Source of the DNA: Cyclobacteriaceae bacterium YHN15
GTDB taxonomy: Bacteria; Bacteroidota; Bacteroidia; Cytophagales; Cyclobacteriaceae
NCBI GenBank assembly: GCA_003797895.1
Contig: RKQB01000007.1
Coordinates: 62,001 to 126,000 of the forward strand
Reading direction: 5' to 3'
DNA length: 64,000 nucleotides
Part shown: positions 8,659 through 16,812 of the stretch, piece after piece
How the letters are laid out: each line of letters starts with the position of its first letter
How positions within the stretch are numbered: the first letter of the stretch is position 1
Translations under genes and position numbers: made by a program
Notes under the pieces: model-generated
Seen by the model: the letters and a program-made list of their open reading frames with translations, nothing else
What the model was told of the DNA's origin: nothing
Database searches by the model: none

Positions 8659-10377
8659 TTAATGTGAATCCCTTTTGACTATAGGCCCTGAAGCCCCTTT
8701 TAGAAAATCAAAATCCACTCCTTCATGTGCTTGTGTTACGTTCTGAATAAATAAATTGACATATCCACGATCATATCCTAAATCCAAGGTTTTGTAAGCT
8801 ATCCTTCTTTTCTCAAGCTCTTCATCGGACACTTCCAATGTCAGCGTTCTCTTAGGTTCATCCAAGGTGATCCAGTCTCCATTCTGAACCAACGCAAGAT
8901 TACCCCCTACGGCTGACTCAGGGGAAACATGCAGCACTACTGTTCCGAAACCTGTCCCGCTCATACGTCCATCTGAAATGCGGACCATATCCGAGATTCC
9001 TTGGGCCAGAATTTTGGCCGGTAAGGCCATGTTGCCTACTTCAGGCATACCGGGATAACCCTTGGGACCAACATTTTTCAGTACTAAAACAGAATCAGGA
9101 GTAACATCCAAATCGGGATCATCCACCCTTTTTTTATAGTCATCAATATCCTCAAATACCACGGCTTTTCCTCTATGTTGTAGCAGAGAGGGGGACGCAG
9201 CAGAAGGCTTCAAAACTGCTCCATTTGGACATAAATTACCTTTCAAAACTGCTATTCCTGATTCAGGCTTAAAAGGCTTTTCCATTGTACCGATCACATC
9301 CCTGTTATAGCACGCTGCGTTTTGGATATTTTCCCCAATGGTTTTCCCATTTACCGTAATGGCATCATTATGCAAAATGGCACTCATTTCTTTCATCAGG
9401 GCAGGTAGTCCTCCAGCATAATATAAATCTTCAAAAAAGTGCTCGCCAGAAGGTTGTATATTGGCCAATAGCGGAATCTTCGCAGAAAATTTATCAAAAT
9501 CCTCAATATTCAGCTCCACACCTATTCTCCCCGCAATTGCCAAAAGGTGAATAATAAAATTGGTGGATCCCCCCAATGCAGCATTGACCATAATCGAATT
9601 TTCAAAGGCCTTCCTGGTAAGAATATCAGTCATCTTAAGATCTTCATTGACCATTTCGACTATCCGCTTCCCTGCCATATGTGCCAAAACTTTCCTTCGG
9701 GAATCGGCTGCTGGAATGGAAGCATTATCCGGCATGCCCAAACCCAAGGATTCTACCATGGCTGCCATAGTAGATGCGGTTCCCATAGGTGCACAATGTC
9801 CCCTGGATCGTGACATTGCTGCTTCTGCTGCAACAAAATCCTCCTCGGACAGCTCTCCCTTTTTATACTGCTCCGCAAACCTCCAAACATCCGAAGTGCC
9901 GATTTTTTTACCCTTAAACCAGCCTGCCAACATAGGCCCTCCTGAAACCACCAAAGTAGGCAAATTGACACTTGCTGCACCCATTACCAATGAGGGTGTG
10001 GTTTTGTCGCAGCCACAAAGTAGCACTACCCCATCCATAGGATTTGCCCTTATACTTTCTTCAACATCCATGCTGGCTAGGTTACGAAAAAGCATAGCGG
10101 TGGGCTTAATGGAACATTCACCAAGTGACATTACAGGAAATTCCAGTGGAAATCCGCCAGCTTCCCAAATACCACGTTTCACTGCATCGGCCAATTCCTG
10201 AAAATGGGCATTACATGGTGTCAGTTCGGAATAGGTATTACAGATACCGATAACCGGTTTTTCCCCCTCGAAAAGATGGTGGGGAAATCCTTGATTCTTC
10301 ATCCATGATCTGTAAATGAAGCCGTCTTTACCTTTACGACCATACCATTCTTGGCTCCTTAATTTCTTTTTTTCCAT
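8659..10377 (-). CDS. IlvD/Edd-family dehydratase, sugar-acid (arabonate/xylonate-type)
   Basis: A 572-residue Fe-S dehydratase of the IlvD/Edd family. Three cysteines typical of the [2Fe-2S] subgroup are visible: C55 in TPCNAH, C123 in LLCGCDKT with the neighbouring K125, and C195 in RGHCAPMGT. The signature GRMSGTGFGT near the C-terminus carries the catalytic serine. N-terminal SWMKNQGFPHHLF is typical of pentonate dehydratases such as L-arabonate or D-xylonate dehydratase rather than dihydroxy-acid dehydratase of branched-chain synthesis. An in-frame start at 10554 would add 59 residues with no family similarity, so ATG at 10377 is chosen. The SDR six bases downstream supports a non-phosphorylative sugar-acid pathway. 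The exact sugar acid is not known. Confidence 0.87.
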   Translation of the reverse strand: MEKKKLRSQEWYGRKGKDGFIYRSWMKNQGFPHHLFEGEKPVIGICNTYSELTPCNAHFQELADAVKRGIWEAGGFPLEFPVMSLGECSIKPTAMLFRNLASMDVEESIRANPMDGVVLLCGCDKTTPSLVMGAASVNLPTLVVSGGPMLAGWFKGKKIGTSDVWRFAEQYKKGELSEEDFVAAEAAMSRSRGHCAPMGTASTMAAMVESLGLGMPDNASIPAADSRRKVLAHMAGKRIVEMVNEDLKMTDILTRKAFENSIMVNAALGGSTNFIIHLLAIAGRIGVELNIEDFDKFSAKIPLLANIQPSGEHFFEDLYYAGGLPALMKEMSAILHNDAITVNGKTIGENIQNAACYNRDVIGTMEKPFKPESGIAVLKGNLCPNGAVLKPSAASPSLLQHRGKAVVFEDIDDYKKRVDDPDLDVTPDSVLVLKNVGPKGYPGMPEVGNMALPAKILAQGISDMVRISDGRMSGTGFGTVVLHVSPESAVGGNLALVQNGDWITLDEPKRTLTLEVSDEELEKRRIAYKTLDLGYDRGYVNLFIQNVTQAHEGVDFDFLKGASGPIVKRDSH

Positions 10378-10696
10378 AGCAATAGGTTTGATTGGGTTTA
10401 AATTTGGATCAGAATTTAGCAAAAGTTTCGTGGATTGGGGAATAGAATTTAGAAAATGTGAAGAAAGGTAATCTGATAAATCAAAAAACATGAAATTCCG
10501 ATATTTTGCGCGTAAATTTGAGGGTACATTTATTTCAAAATACCTTTTCACCATTATTTTTTTTTACTTTTATCCTTTAAAAAATATTTGACTGAAGCGA
10601 CCGTGGCCAAGAAGATTACATGCCGTAATATACTTTCAATCTCCGTAGTGGATTTTCTGAATTTTATCTACGTTATTCCTTCCAAATCTGTAAAAA
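10378..10696. other. divergent intergenic region between the dehydratase gene and upp
   Basis: About 319 bases with no gene I can support. It is A+T-rich with several T tracts (around 10553-10562). It must hold the start sites for two divergent transcripts, but I found no perfect TAnnTTTG box for either direction. Confidence 0.5.
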
Positions 10697-11347
10697 ATGT
10701 TCATCCTCAACAGCAATGACTCAATAGCCAATCAGTTCCTTGCCGATATCAGAGATATTGATATTCAAAACGACAGATTGACATTCAGAAAAAATTTAGA
10801 AAGACTTGGAGAAATAATGGCTTATGAGATTTCAAAAACCATGAAATACCAATCTATTGAAATTAAAACACCCCTGAAAAAGACAAAGGTAAAGAGGTTG
10901 TCGAATTCTCCTGTGCTGATTAGCGTTCTGAGAGCTGCATTGCCATTTTACCAAGGCTTTATCAATTATTTTGATAAAGCAGACAGTGGGTTTGTTGGTG
11001 CCTACAGAAAAGAAGAAAATCCTGATCAAAAGGAAATTGAAGTAGATTTTTTATATCAAGCTGCACCAAACATAGAGGGAAAGGAAGTTATCCTAATAGA
11101 TCCTATGCTCGCCACAGGAAAATCCTTTGTAAAGACAGTGCAAAACCTGCTTGCTAACGGGAGGCCAAAATTGATTCATATTGCTTGTGTCATTGCTTCC
11201 CCTGAGGGCGTTTCCTACATACAAAATAACCTGGATATTCCCTTTAAACTATGGATTGGGGCATTGGATGAAAATTTAAATGAAAAATTCTATATCGTTC
11301 CCGGGCTTGGGGATGCTGGAGATCTAAGCTTCGGCAACAAATTATAA
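10697..11347 (+). CDS. upp: uracil phosphoribosyltransferase
   Basis: A 216-residue cytoplasmic salvage enzyme that makes UMP from uracil and PRPP. The PRPP-binding loop VILIDPMLATGKS spans residues 131-143, with the acidic D135 and the following MLATG typical of UPRTases. The C-terminal YIVPGLGDAGDLSFG segment is the uracil-binding region of the family. Length matches the family. It is followed five bases later by the antiporter gene, so the two may share a message, although no functional link is known. The start ATG at 10697 gives the expected MFILN-type N-terminus. Confidence 0.95.
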   Translation: MFILNSNDSIANQFLADIRDIDIQNDRLTFRKNLERLGEIMAYEISKTMKYQSIEIKTPLKKTKVKRLSNSPVLISVLRAALPFYQGFINYFDKADSGFVGAYRKEENPDQKEIEVDFLYQAAPNIEGKEVILIDPMLATGKSFVKTVQNLLANGRPKLIHIACVIASPEGVSYIQNNLDIPFKLWIGALDENLNEKFYIVPGLGDAGDLSFGNKL

Positions 11348-11352
11348 ATATT

Positions 11353-12279
11353 ATGGTTTATCTGTTCCTCCTTTTAGGATTGGTCATTCTGTTGGTCGGT
11401 GGAAAATATTTGGTTGACGGGGCATCAGGAATTGCTTCCAGATTTGGCCTTAGCCCCGGATTGATTGGACTGACTGTAGTTGCCTTTGGGACTTCTGCTC
11501 CAGAACTCCTGGTAAGTGTAAATGCTGCATTAAAAGGGAACAGCGAAATCGCACTTGGAAATGTAATCGGGTCAAATATCGCCAATATCAGCTTGGTTTT
11601 GGGAATCAGTGCTATTTTATATCCTATTGTCATTTACAAATCCGTTTTAAAACTAGATTATTTGGCCACCTTGCTGAGCAGCATCCTGTTCTATATACTG
11701 GCCTCCAATGGCATCATCTCCAGACTTGAAGGAATTTTTCTTTTTATTATCATGCTGTTGTTAAATTGGTATTTTTTCAGGAAAATAAGTCCTACTGAAG
11801 AAAACAACCCATCAGGGGAAGAAAATCAAAAAAACAAAGCAATTATAATTTACATTATCTTTTTGCTTTTAGGTGTTTTGGGCCTCTACTATGGGTCAGA
11901 TATGTTCGTGGACAGTGCGGTTGAAATTTCACAAGTTTTTGGTGTTAGCGAAAGGGTCATTGGAATTACTGTCATTGCGATCGGAACAAGTTTACCTGAA
12001 ATGGTGACTTCAATTATCGCCGCACTTAAGAAAAAAACAGACATTGCCATTGGCAATATCCTTGGAAGCAACATAATGAACATTCTTGCGATCATCGGCA
12101 TAACTTCCATGATCAGTCCCATTCCTGTTGCAGATATTTTTCTCAAACAGGACTTTATCTGGATGTTGGGTATAACTTTGCTTTTGTTTCCCATCCTTAA
12201 ATCCAAACTTCAGATTTCAAGATGGGAGGGATTGATTTTACTTTCGATATATGGGGTGTATATTTATTTGATATTATGA
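11353..12279 (+). CDS. calcium/sodium antiporter (CaCA, YrbG family)
   Basis: A 308-residue inner-membrane cation exchanger with about ten transmembrane segments and the internal duplication of the CaCA superfamily. The two alpha-repeat motifs are GTSAPELLVS followed by GNVIGSNIANI (about 48-81), and GTSLPEMVTS followed by GNILGSNIMNI (about 214-248). The acidic residues in these repeats (E in APEL and LPEM) bind the cation. A hydrophilic loop around 143-158 separates the halves. It exports Ca2+ or other divalent ions against Na+ or H+. It overlaps the next gene by four bases (ATGA at 12276-12279), suggesting coupled translation. Confidence 0.92.
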   Translation: MVYLFLLLGLVILLVGGKYLVDGASGIASRFGLSPGLIGLTVVAFGTSAPELLVSVNAALKGNSEIALGNVIGSNIANISLVLGISAILYPIVIYKSVLKLDYLATLLSSILFYILASNGIISRLEGIFLFIIMLLLNWYFFRKISPTEENNPSGEENQKNKAIIIYIIFLLLGVLGLYYGSDMFVDSAVEISQVFGVSERVIGITVIAIGTSLPEMVTSIIAALKKKTDIAIGNILGSNIMNILAIIGITSMISPIPVADIFLKQDFIWMLGITLLLFPILKSKLQISRWEGLILLSIYGVYIYLIL

Positions 12280-12728
12280 TACCCTACATCCTCAAGTTTC
12301 TGGCAATTTGGTTTGCTTGTCTATTTAAATTTATAGCCGGTCCGGTTTTAGGGTCTGCCGCAAACTATAGTTTGATTGAAATCATGTTTGTAACGGTAGG
12401 GGGAATGATGACTTCTGTTTTCTTTGTGACCTATTTAGGCGAGTGGTTCAAATCGAATTGGACTTTAAAGCTCTCTGAAAAAAAAATCACCAAACGAAAA
12501 AGAACAATTGTGAGAACTTGGAGGAAATTCGGTCCAGCAGGAATTGCAGCCCTTACCCCTTTAATACTTACCCCAATAGGAGGGACTATTATCCTTACCG
12601 CTTTCAATGTGAAAAAATCCAAGATTTTGGGCTACATGCTGATCAGCTCTTTAATTTGGGCTTTATTGTTTGGTGCCTCCATCAATTGGATTCTTTCTAT
12701 TCCCTTTTTTGACCACTTACTCAGGTAA
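12276..12728 (+). CDS. small integral membrane protein
   Basis: A 150-residue membrane protein with four hydrophobic segments (about 2-25, 30-50, 85-110 and 120-142). The stretch AALTPLILTPIGGTI resembles the small multidrug-export-like (Sm_multidrug_ex) and DedA-related families, but I cannot name it with certainty. A longer reading from 12222 would overlap the antiporter gene by 58 bases; ATG at 12276, which forms ATGA with the antiporter stop, is the better start. A basic loop (KKITKRKRTIVRTWRK) lies between the second and third segments. The last 12 bases overlap the end of the convergent serine dehydratase gene. Confidence 0.7.
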   Translation: MIPYILKFLAIWFACLFKFIAGPVLGSAANYSLIEIMFVTVGGMMTSVFFVTYLGEWFKSNWTLKLSEKKITKRKRTIVRTWRKFGPAGIAALTPLILTPIGGTIILTAFNVKKSKILGYMLISSLIWALLFGASINWILSIPFFDHLLR

Positions 12729-13625
12729 AATTTCGTCAGGTAATATCTCTATATCCTGTATCAAAACCCTTTTAGCAATTTCTTGACCTGTAAGTGTTGC
12801 TGCCAACCCTCCCATCGCTGTCTCCTTATACCGGCTTTCCATACTGGCTCCGATTTCACCCATGGCTTCGACACACTCGTCTACAGGAATTACAGCGCTT
12901 ACATTTGCCAAGGCAATCTGGGCTGAACTATTGGCTATAGCTGCTGCACTTGCATTTCTGACGACACAAGGTATTTCCACCAATCCGGCAACAGGGTCAC
13001 ATACCAAACCCAACATACACTGTATGGTAATGGCAACAGCATTAAAGATCTGGTCAAAGTCACCTCCAAGACAATAAACTATTGCTCCAGAAGCCATTGC
13101 AGCGGCTGAACCCGTTTCTGCTTGGCATCCTCCCACGGCTCCCGCCAAACTGGCCTTTTCTTCAATAATCAAGGCAATTCCTGCACCAACCAAAAGGCCT
13201 TCCAAAATTTTCCTGTCAGAAAGTCCGTGTATTTCCTGCAAGGTGTATAGCGTTCCTGGAAGGATACCCGAAGCTCCTGCAGTTGGTGCGGCCACTACTC
13301 TTCCCATGCATGAGTTCACTTCTTTCGCTGCCAATGCCCTTGAAATCAAGCGCTGAAACTCGGGAGAAAGTACACTGACGGGATGCCGGTATACTTTTTT
13401 CGCTCCATTATTGATCATTCCGGATCTAGAAGTCATTTCTTCATTCAGTCCGGTATCCACAGCCTCCTTCATCACTGTGTAGGCTTTTTGCAATCCTTCC
13501 CAAATAGATTCTTCTGAATTGCCCTTTTGGGTTATTTCATATTCAATAACGGAATCAAAAATGCCGATCTTTTTTTCCTCACAATAGAGCTTCCAGCCCC
13601 GAAAACTTTCGAAAAGATAACTCAT
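12717..13625 (-). CDS. sdaAA: L-serine ammonia-lyase, iron-sulfur-dependent, alpha subunit
   Basis: A 302-residue subunit of the oxygen-sensitive serine dehydratase that turns L-serine into pyruvate and ammonia with a [4Fe-4S] cluster. The cluster cysteines are recognisable: NSCMGRVVAAPTAG gives the first, and GLVCDPVAGLVEIPC gives the second and third, 11 residues apart as in the family. A reading from 13709 would add 28 unrelated hydrophobic residues; ATG at 13625 (MSYLFESFRGW) is preferred. Only the alpha part is present. The beta (ACT-like) subunit, often fused or adjacent, is not in this window and must be elsewhere. The gene converges on and overlaps the 3' end of the preceding membrane-protein gene by 12 bases. 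Confidence 0.9.
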   Translation of the reverse strand: MSYLFESFRGWKLYCEEKKIGIFDSVIEYEITQKGNSEESIWEGLQKAYTVMKEAVDTGLNEEMTSRSGMINNGAKKVYRHPVSVLSPEFQRLISRALAAKEVNSCMGRVVAAPTAGASGILPGTLYTLQEIHGLSDRKILEGLLVGAGIALIIEEKASLAGAVGGCQAETGSAAAMASGAIVYCLGGDFDQIFNAVAITIQCMLGLVCDPVAGLVEIPCVVRNASAAAIANSSAQIALANVSAVIPVDECVEAMGEIGASMESRYKETAMGGLAATLTGQEIAKRVLIQDIEILPDEILPE

Positions 13626-13693
13626 GGCATATTTGTGGTTTATTTTATGCAATTTGGTCAAAACATTGACACAAAGCAAAAGACAAGAAAGGA

Positions 13694-13725
13694 TAAAAAA
13701 ACCCTGCAATTGGAATTGCAGGGTT
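13694..13725 (-). terminator. intrinsic terminator after the FKBP-like lipoprotein gene
   Basis: A perfect 12-bp inverted repeat (AACCCTGCAATT at 13700-13711 and its complement at 13714-13725) with a two-base loop. On the minus strand it is followed by a run of T (A tract 13695-13700 on the plus strand). It ends the sigma/anti-sigma/FKBP operon before sdaAA. Confidence 0.85.
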
Positions 13726-13742
13726 CTATAAGATGGTGAACA

Positions 13743-14696
13743 TTATCTGATGTCCACTATTTTGGCTTTAAAATACAGTGGTTCGAATGGTCTTGCAATT
13801 TGGGGGATGTATGCTTTTTGGAACAAATCCCTTCTGATCTGGAAAGGAAAAACCTGGGTGGAAATACCAAAGGCCAAATGAGAAGGAGCAAATACTTCAA
13901 AGTCAGTGTTATTGGTCAATCCTTCCATGGAAAGATTCAAAAAGTCTAAATTTGACTCATTCCCCAAGGATATTTGTGTTGGATTTGCTGGATTAGTCCC
14001 CTCGGCAATGGGCTGCGATTCACCTAATTGATTTAAAGTAAATGTAAATCCAACAATATCCCCCTTTTCAGCAGGAGCTCCTTCATTGGAAGTATTTACA
14101 ATTTTGATATAGATTCCTTCTTCAGTACGTTCAAATCCCGTTAACTCATTTTCTTCTATGTAGTTCAAAATCATCTCCTCTTCCAATGCTTTGATTTCTT
14201 CCTCTGAATATACTTTTGCATACTTTATCCTTATTTCCAGATTGGAGTTTGGCAAAATCAATTGCTGATAACTGTAATCCTGATACCCAAGATAAGACGG
14301 CACATATAAAGTGAACATTTCTCCCTCTTTTGCAAGGCCGGAGGCAAAATTCATTGCCTTTGGAACAAGGCCATCTTCGGTATGTTTGAATATCTTGGGG
14401 TCTTTACTTTCATCCAAATAACTCTCAATCAGCTGTCCATCTATGGTTCTGATTTCATAATAAACACCTAGAATGTCATTATTTACAATCTGTTTGGATG
14501 TACTTGCCGCCACCTCTTTCAAATAGTAATATCCCAAAGGGGTTTCAGTTGCCTGAATGTTGTTTCTGTCCAAATATTCTTGCAGTAACCTGTCATCTCT
14601 TTCAATTGCTTTTTCAAGATCAGATTCAAGACCTGGGAAACATGCACCTAATGTTAAAGTAGCCAATGCTACCATAAAACCTAAAACTTTACGCAT
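13743..14696 (-). CDS. lipoprotein with two FKBP-type peptidyl-prolyl isomerase-like domains
   Basis: A 317-residue lipoprotein; the lipobox LTLGAC ends at Cys19. Two FKBP-like units follow. The first (about 75-165) has NDILGVYYEIRTIDGQLIES, the loop GLVPKAMNFASGLAKEGE and YVPSYLGY...LPNSNLEIRI, which match the usual FKBP strand order. The second (about 210-317) has GDIVGFTFTLN, then FAPSHLAFG and a longer insertion before PLYFKAKIVDI. Several aromatic pocket residues of active FKBPs are not obvious, so this may be a chaperone or binding protein more than an isomerase. It directly abuts the stop codon of the anti-sigma-like/barrel gene and ends in a strong terminator, so it is the last gene of the sigma-factor operon. 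Confidence 0.8.
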   Translation of the reverse strand: MRKVLGFMVALATLTLGACFPGLESDLEKAIERDDRLLQEYLDRNNIQATETPLGYYYLKEVAASTSKQIVNNDILGVYYEIRTIDGQLIESYLDESKDPKIFKHTEDGLVPKAMNFASGLAKEGEMFTLYVPSYLGYQDYSYQQLILPNSNLEIRIKYAKVYSEEEIKALEEEMILNYIEENELTGFERTEEGIYIKIVNTSNEGAPAEKGDIVGFTFTLNQLGESQPIAEGTNPANPTQISLGNESNLDFLNLSMEGLTNNTDFEVFAPSHLAFGISTQVFPFQIRRDLFQKAYIPQIARPFEPLYFKAKIVDIR

Positions 14697-16016
14697 TTAA
14701 TTTTTATTTTTTAATTGGAAATTCATTCTAAGATTCATCCCTCCTATAGAAAACTGTTGTCCTAAAAACGTCTGAGACCCGACAGAGGTTTTAAAAAATG
14801 GTTCAAAGGAAACAAAGGTTCCATTTTTGAGACTATGTTCATATCCTAGTCCAAAATTAATCATTTGTCCGACATTAGAACCACTATTATCTTCCGAGGG
14901 CCTTACCGTCTCTGAATATGTCTGAACTAAATTTTGCGAATTTAAAAAACCTGAAGTGTTCAAATTTACCGCATTAAAGGTATTTACGCTCCTTTGATTA
15001 ACATATACCATATTGGAAACCCCTGAGACAAGATATAACCCGGATGTTTTTTTATCCATCACCATAAATTTCAGATTAATGGGGATTTCAAGTTGACCAA
15101 ATTTAAGCTCCGTATTGGTGTTGATCAAATTGTTACTTAAATTCATGTTTGCCGTCCTGGATGCATCCTCTGATTGTGCCGCATTTGCATTATTGAAAAA
15201 AGCCCCTACAGGGTTAATGTTCTGGCTGGCATAGGCCATACCCAAATCGAGTTTTAATCTCTTTGAAAATGAAATTTCCGACATTAGACCTGCCCCCAGA
15301 TTCAGGGGTTGATTGGAATTGGATATGGTTTGGGGAGAAATCAACACCCCTAGTTTAATGGGACTTTTTGGATCTTTGACAATTGCGTTTTTTTGAAATT
15401 CCTCTTCTATTCCATCCTTAAGCCAAAGCTGAACCATATCTGTTGCTTGCTTTTCTTCTGCGGCTCTTGATTCACTGATGAAAGGTTTACTGGTTTCCTT
15501 TTCATTCTCTTGACTTATGAAGGGGTGAATTACAGCAGGATTTCCCGTGGATAATTCAACATGAATTTTGTCTTCTAACAAGTCAATTGTTGCCACCTCA
15601 GGTTGAAGAATTGCCTTTTGGCTGTTTTCTTCTTTCTTCACAGGTTCCCAATTGCCTTCAGATTGGATTGTCTCTGCCAACTGTATATTTTTGCTATTTA
15701 TGTCCAAAGATGCTATATCTGAATCCTCCATAATAGTATCCCGTATATCAGAAGCCTCAAGCTTCAAATCAGGTTTTTTTGTAGCAAGCTCATTATTAGA
15801 AACATTGTTGTCTTTAGGTAAAATCAATATGGTTAAACCTAATACCACAGCAATGGAAGCTGCCCAAAAAACCCAAGTGAATTTCGTAGCCTCTTTTTTT
15901 GGCTTAAAATAAGCCTCAGAAAAATTCTCCCATGCTTTAGGATCAAAAGACTCTTCATGATTATCAAAGGAGTCTTTTACTTTTTCTACCAGCCGTTTAT
16001 CGAACTGCTCCTTCAT
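14697..16016 (-). CDS. anti-sigma-like N-terminus fused to an outer-membrane beta-barrel-like domain
   Basis: A 439-residue protein with an unusual layout. Residues 1-46 are charged and cytoplasmic-looking, with DKRLVEKVKDSFDNHEESFD; residues 47-67 (TWVFWAASIAVVLGLTILIL) form one transmembrane helix, as in anti-sigma factors. A long low-complexity, Glu/Asn/Ser-rich linker spans about 70-205. The last ~230 residues alternate hydrophobic and polar positions and end in MNLRMNFQLKNKN, like the PorT/OmpW-like barrels of Bacteroidota. It overlaps the ECF sigma gene by 20 bases, which supports an anti-sigma or sensor role. Such proteins are usually annotated only as outer-membrane beta-barrel proteins. 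How one chain could span from an inner-membrane helix to a barrel is unexplained. Confidence 0.75.
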   Translation of the reverse strand: MKEQFDKRLVEKVKDSFDNHEESFDPKAWENFSEAYFKPKKEATKFTWVFWAASIAVVLGLTILILPKDNNVSNNELATKKPDLKLEASDIRDTIMEDSDIASLDINSKNIQLAETIQSEGNWEPVKKEENSQKAILQPEVATIDLLEDKIHVELSTGNPAVIHPFISQENEKETSKPFISESRAAEEKQATDMVQLWLKDGIEEEFQKNAIVKDPKSPIKLGVLISPQTISNSNQPLNLGAGLMSEISFSKRLKLDLGMAYASQNINPVGAFFNNANAAQSEDASRTANMNLSNNLINTNTELKFGQLEIPINLKFMVMDKKTSGLYLVSGVSNMVYVNQRSVNTFNAVNLNTSGFLNSQNLVQTYSETVRPSEDNSGSNVGQMINFGLGYEHSLKNGTFVSFEPFFKTSVGSQTFLGQQFSIGGMNLRMNFQLKNKN

Positions 16017-16545
16017 TTTTTATATGGTTAATTTCTATCACCTTTTCTCTAAGTTTCTGCTTGGCCCTTGCCAAGTAAGTTCTTGATGAACTGGCAGGTA
16101 TTCCCAATTGATCTGCTATCTCATTATGGGAATAGCCTTCAATTTCATACATATTGAAAACCATCCTTAGCATTTCAGGTAGGCTCTGTAAAATTCCAAG
16201 GATATCTTCCTTTGATAATTGGCTGATTACCTCAGGTTCGTAGCTTTCGGCATCTGCCTTTTCGATTTCCATTGCAGAGTAATACCTGACATTTCTCCTG
16301 TAATAGTCAATAGAGGTGTTTACCAGAATCCTTCTAAACCAGCCTTTGAACGAATTATTCTCATTATGTTGATCCAACTTATCGAATACCTTCATGAAGC
16401 TATCGTTCACTATCTCACAGGCCTCATCCCGGGAATTGGAATATCTCAAAGCAATACCCATAGCATAGCCATAGAAATGCCTATAAAGCATTTCGACTGA
16501 CTTTTTGTCTCCTTTTTTTGCTTTTTGGATGAGTAGATTTTCCAA
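15997..16545 (-). CDS. ECF-type RNA polymerase sigma factor
   Basis: A 182-residue sigma-70 family ECF factor. Region 2 (about 10-85) includes ALRYSNSRDEACEIVNDSFM, in which the DEACEIVNDSFM part contacts core polymerase, and FKGWFRRILVNTSIDYYRR. Region 4 (about 120-172) holds a helix-turn-helix: EIEGYSHNEIADQLGI followed by SSRTYLARAKQKLRE. It is the first gene of a three-gene operon with the anti-sigma-like barrel protein (20-base overlap) and the FKBP-like lipoprotein. The arrangement suggests a sigma factor held by the membrane protein and released by an envelope signal, perhaps folding stress. Its regulon is unknown, and no self-promoter was identified. Confidence 0.92.
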   Translation of the reverse strand: MENLLIQKAKKGDKKSVEMLYRHFYGYAMGIALRYSNSRDEACEIVNDSFMKVFDKLDQHNENNSFKGWFRRILVNTSIDYYRRNVRYYSAMEIEKADAESYEPEVISQLSKEDILGILQSLPEMLRMVFNMYEIEGYSHNEIADQLGIPASSSRTYLARAKQKLREKVIEINHIKNEGAVR

Positions 16546-16812
16546 ATACGCTTGCTTTCTTTTGAATATATTTATGTAAAGACGTAACAGATTTAAAAAC
16601 CGCTACAAAATGGGTGAAAAATCTTTTCGGGTTAATTCCTCCCGTCTCGATTAATTTCCCCTGTACAATTTAAAGTACTTTTTAATTAGAGAGTTCTACA
16701 AAATAGAATTCATTTGATAGAGTTTTTAATAGTACGGATAAACTCTTACATTTATTTTCGGTTTAATAACTTACCGGCAAAAATTGCGTTAAATTTCTGA
16801 GCAAGAAAAATC

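Noticed and set aside
9560..10201. Long open frame on the plus strand opposite the dehydratase gene
   Set aside because: It is the antisense shadow of a strongly conserved enzyme and has no recognisable protein features.
10378..10554. 59-residue extension of the IlvD/Edd dehydratase
   Set aside because: No family similarity; the usual N-terminus starts at ATG 10377.
13626..13709. Hydrophobic extension of the serine dehydratase alpha subunit, which could look like a signal peptide
   Set aside because: The enzyme is cytoplasmic and its family N-terminus is MSYLFESFRGW at 13625.
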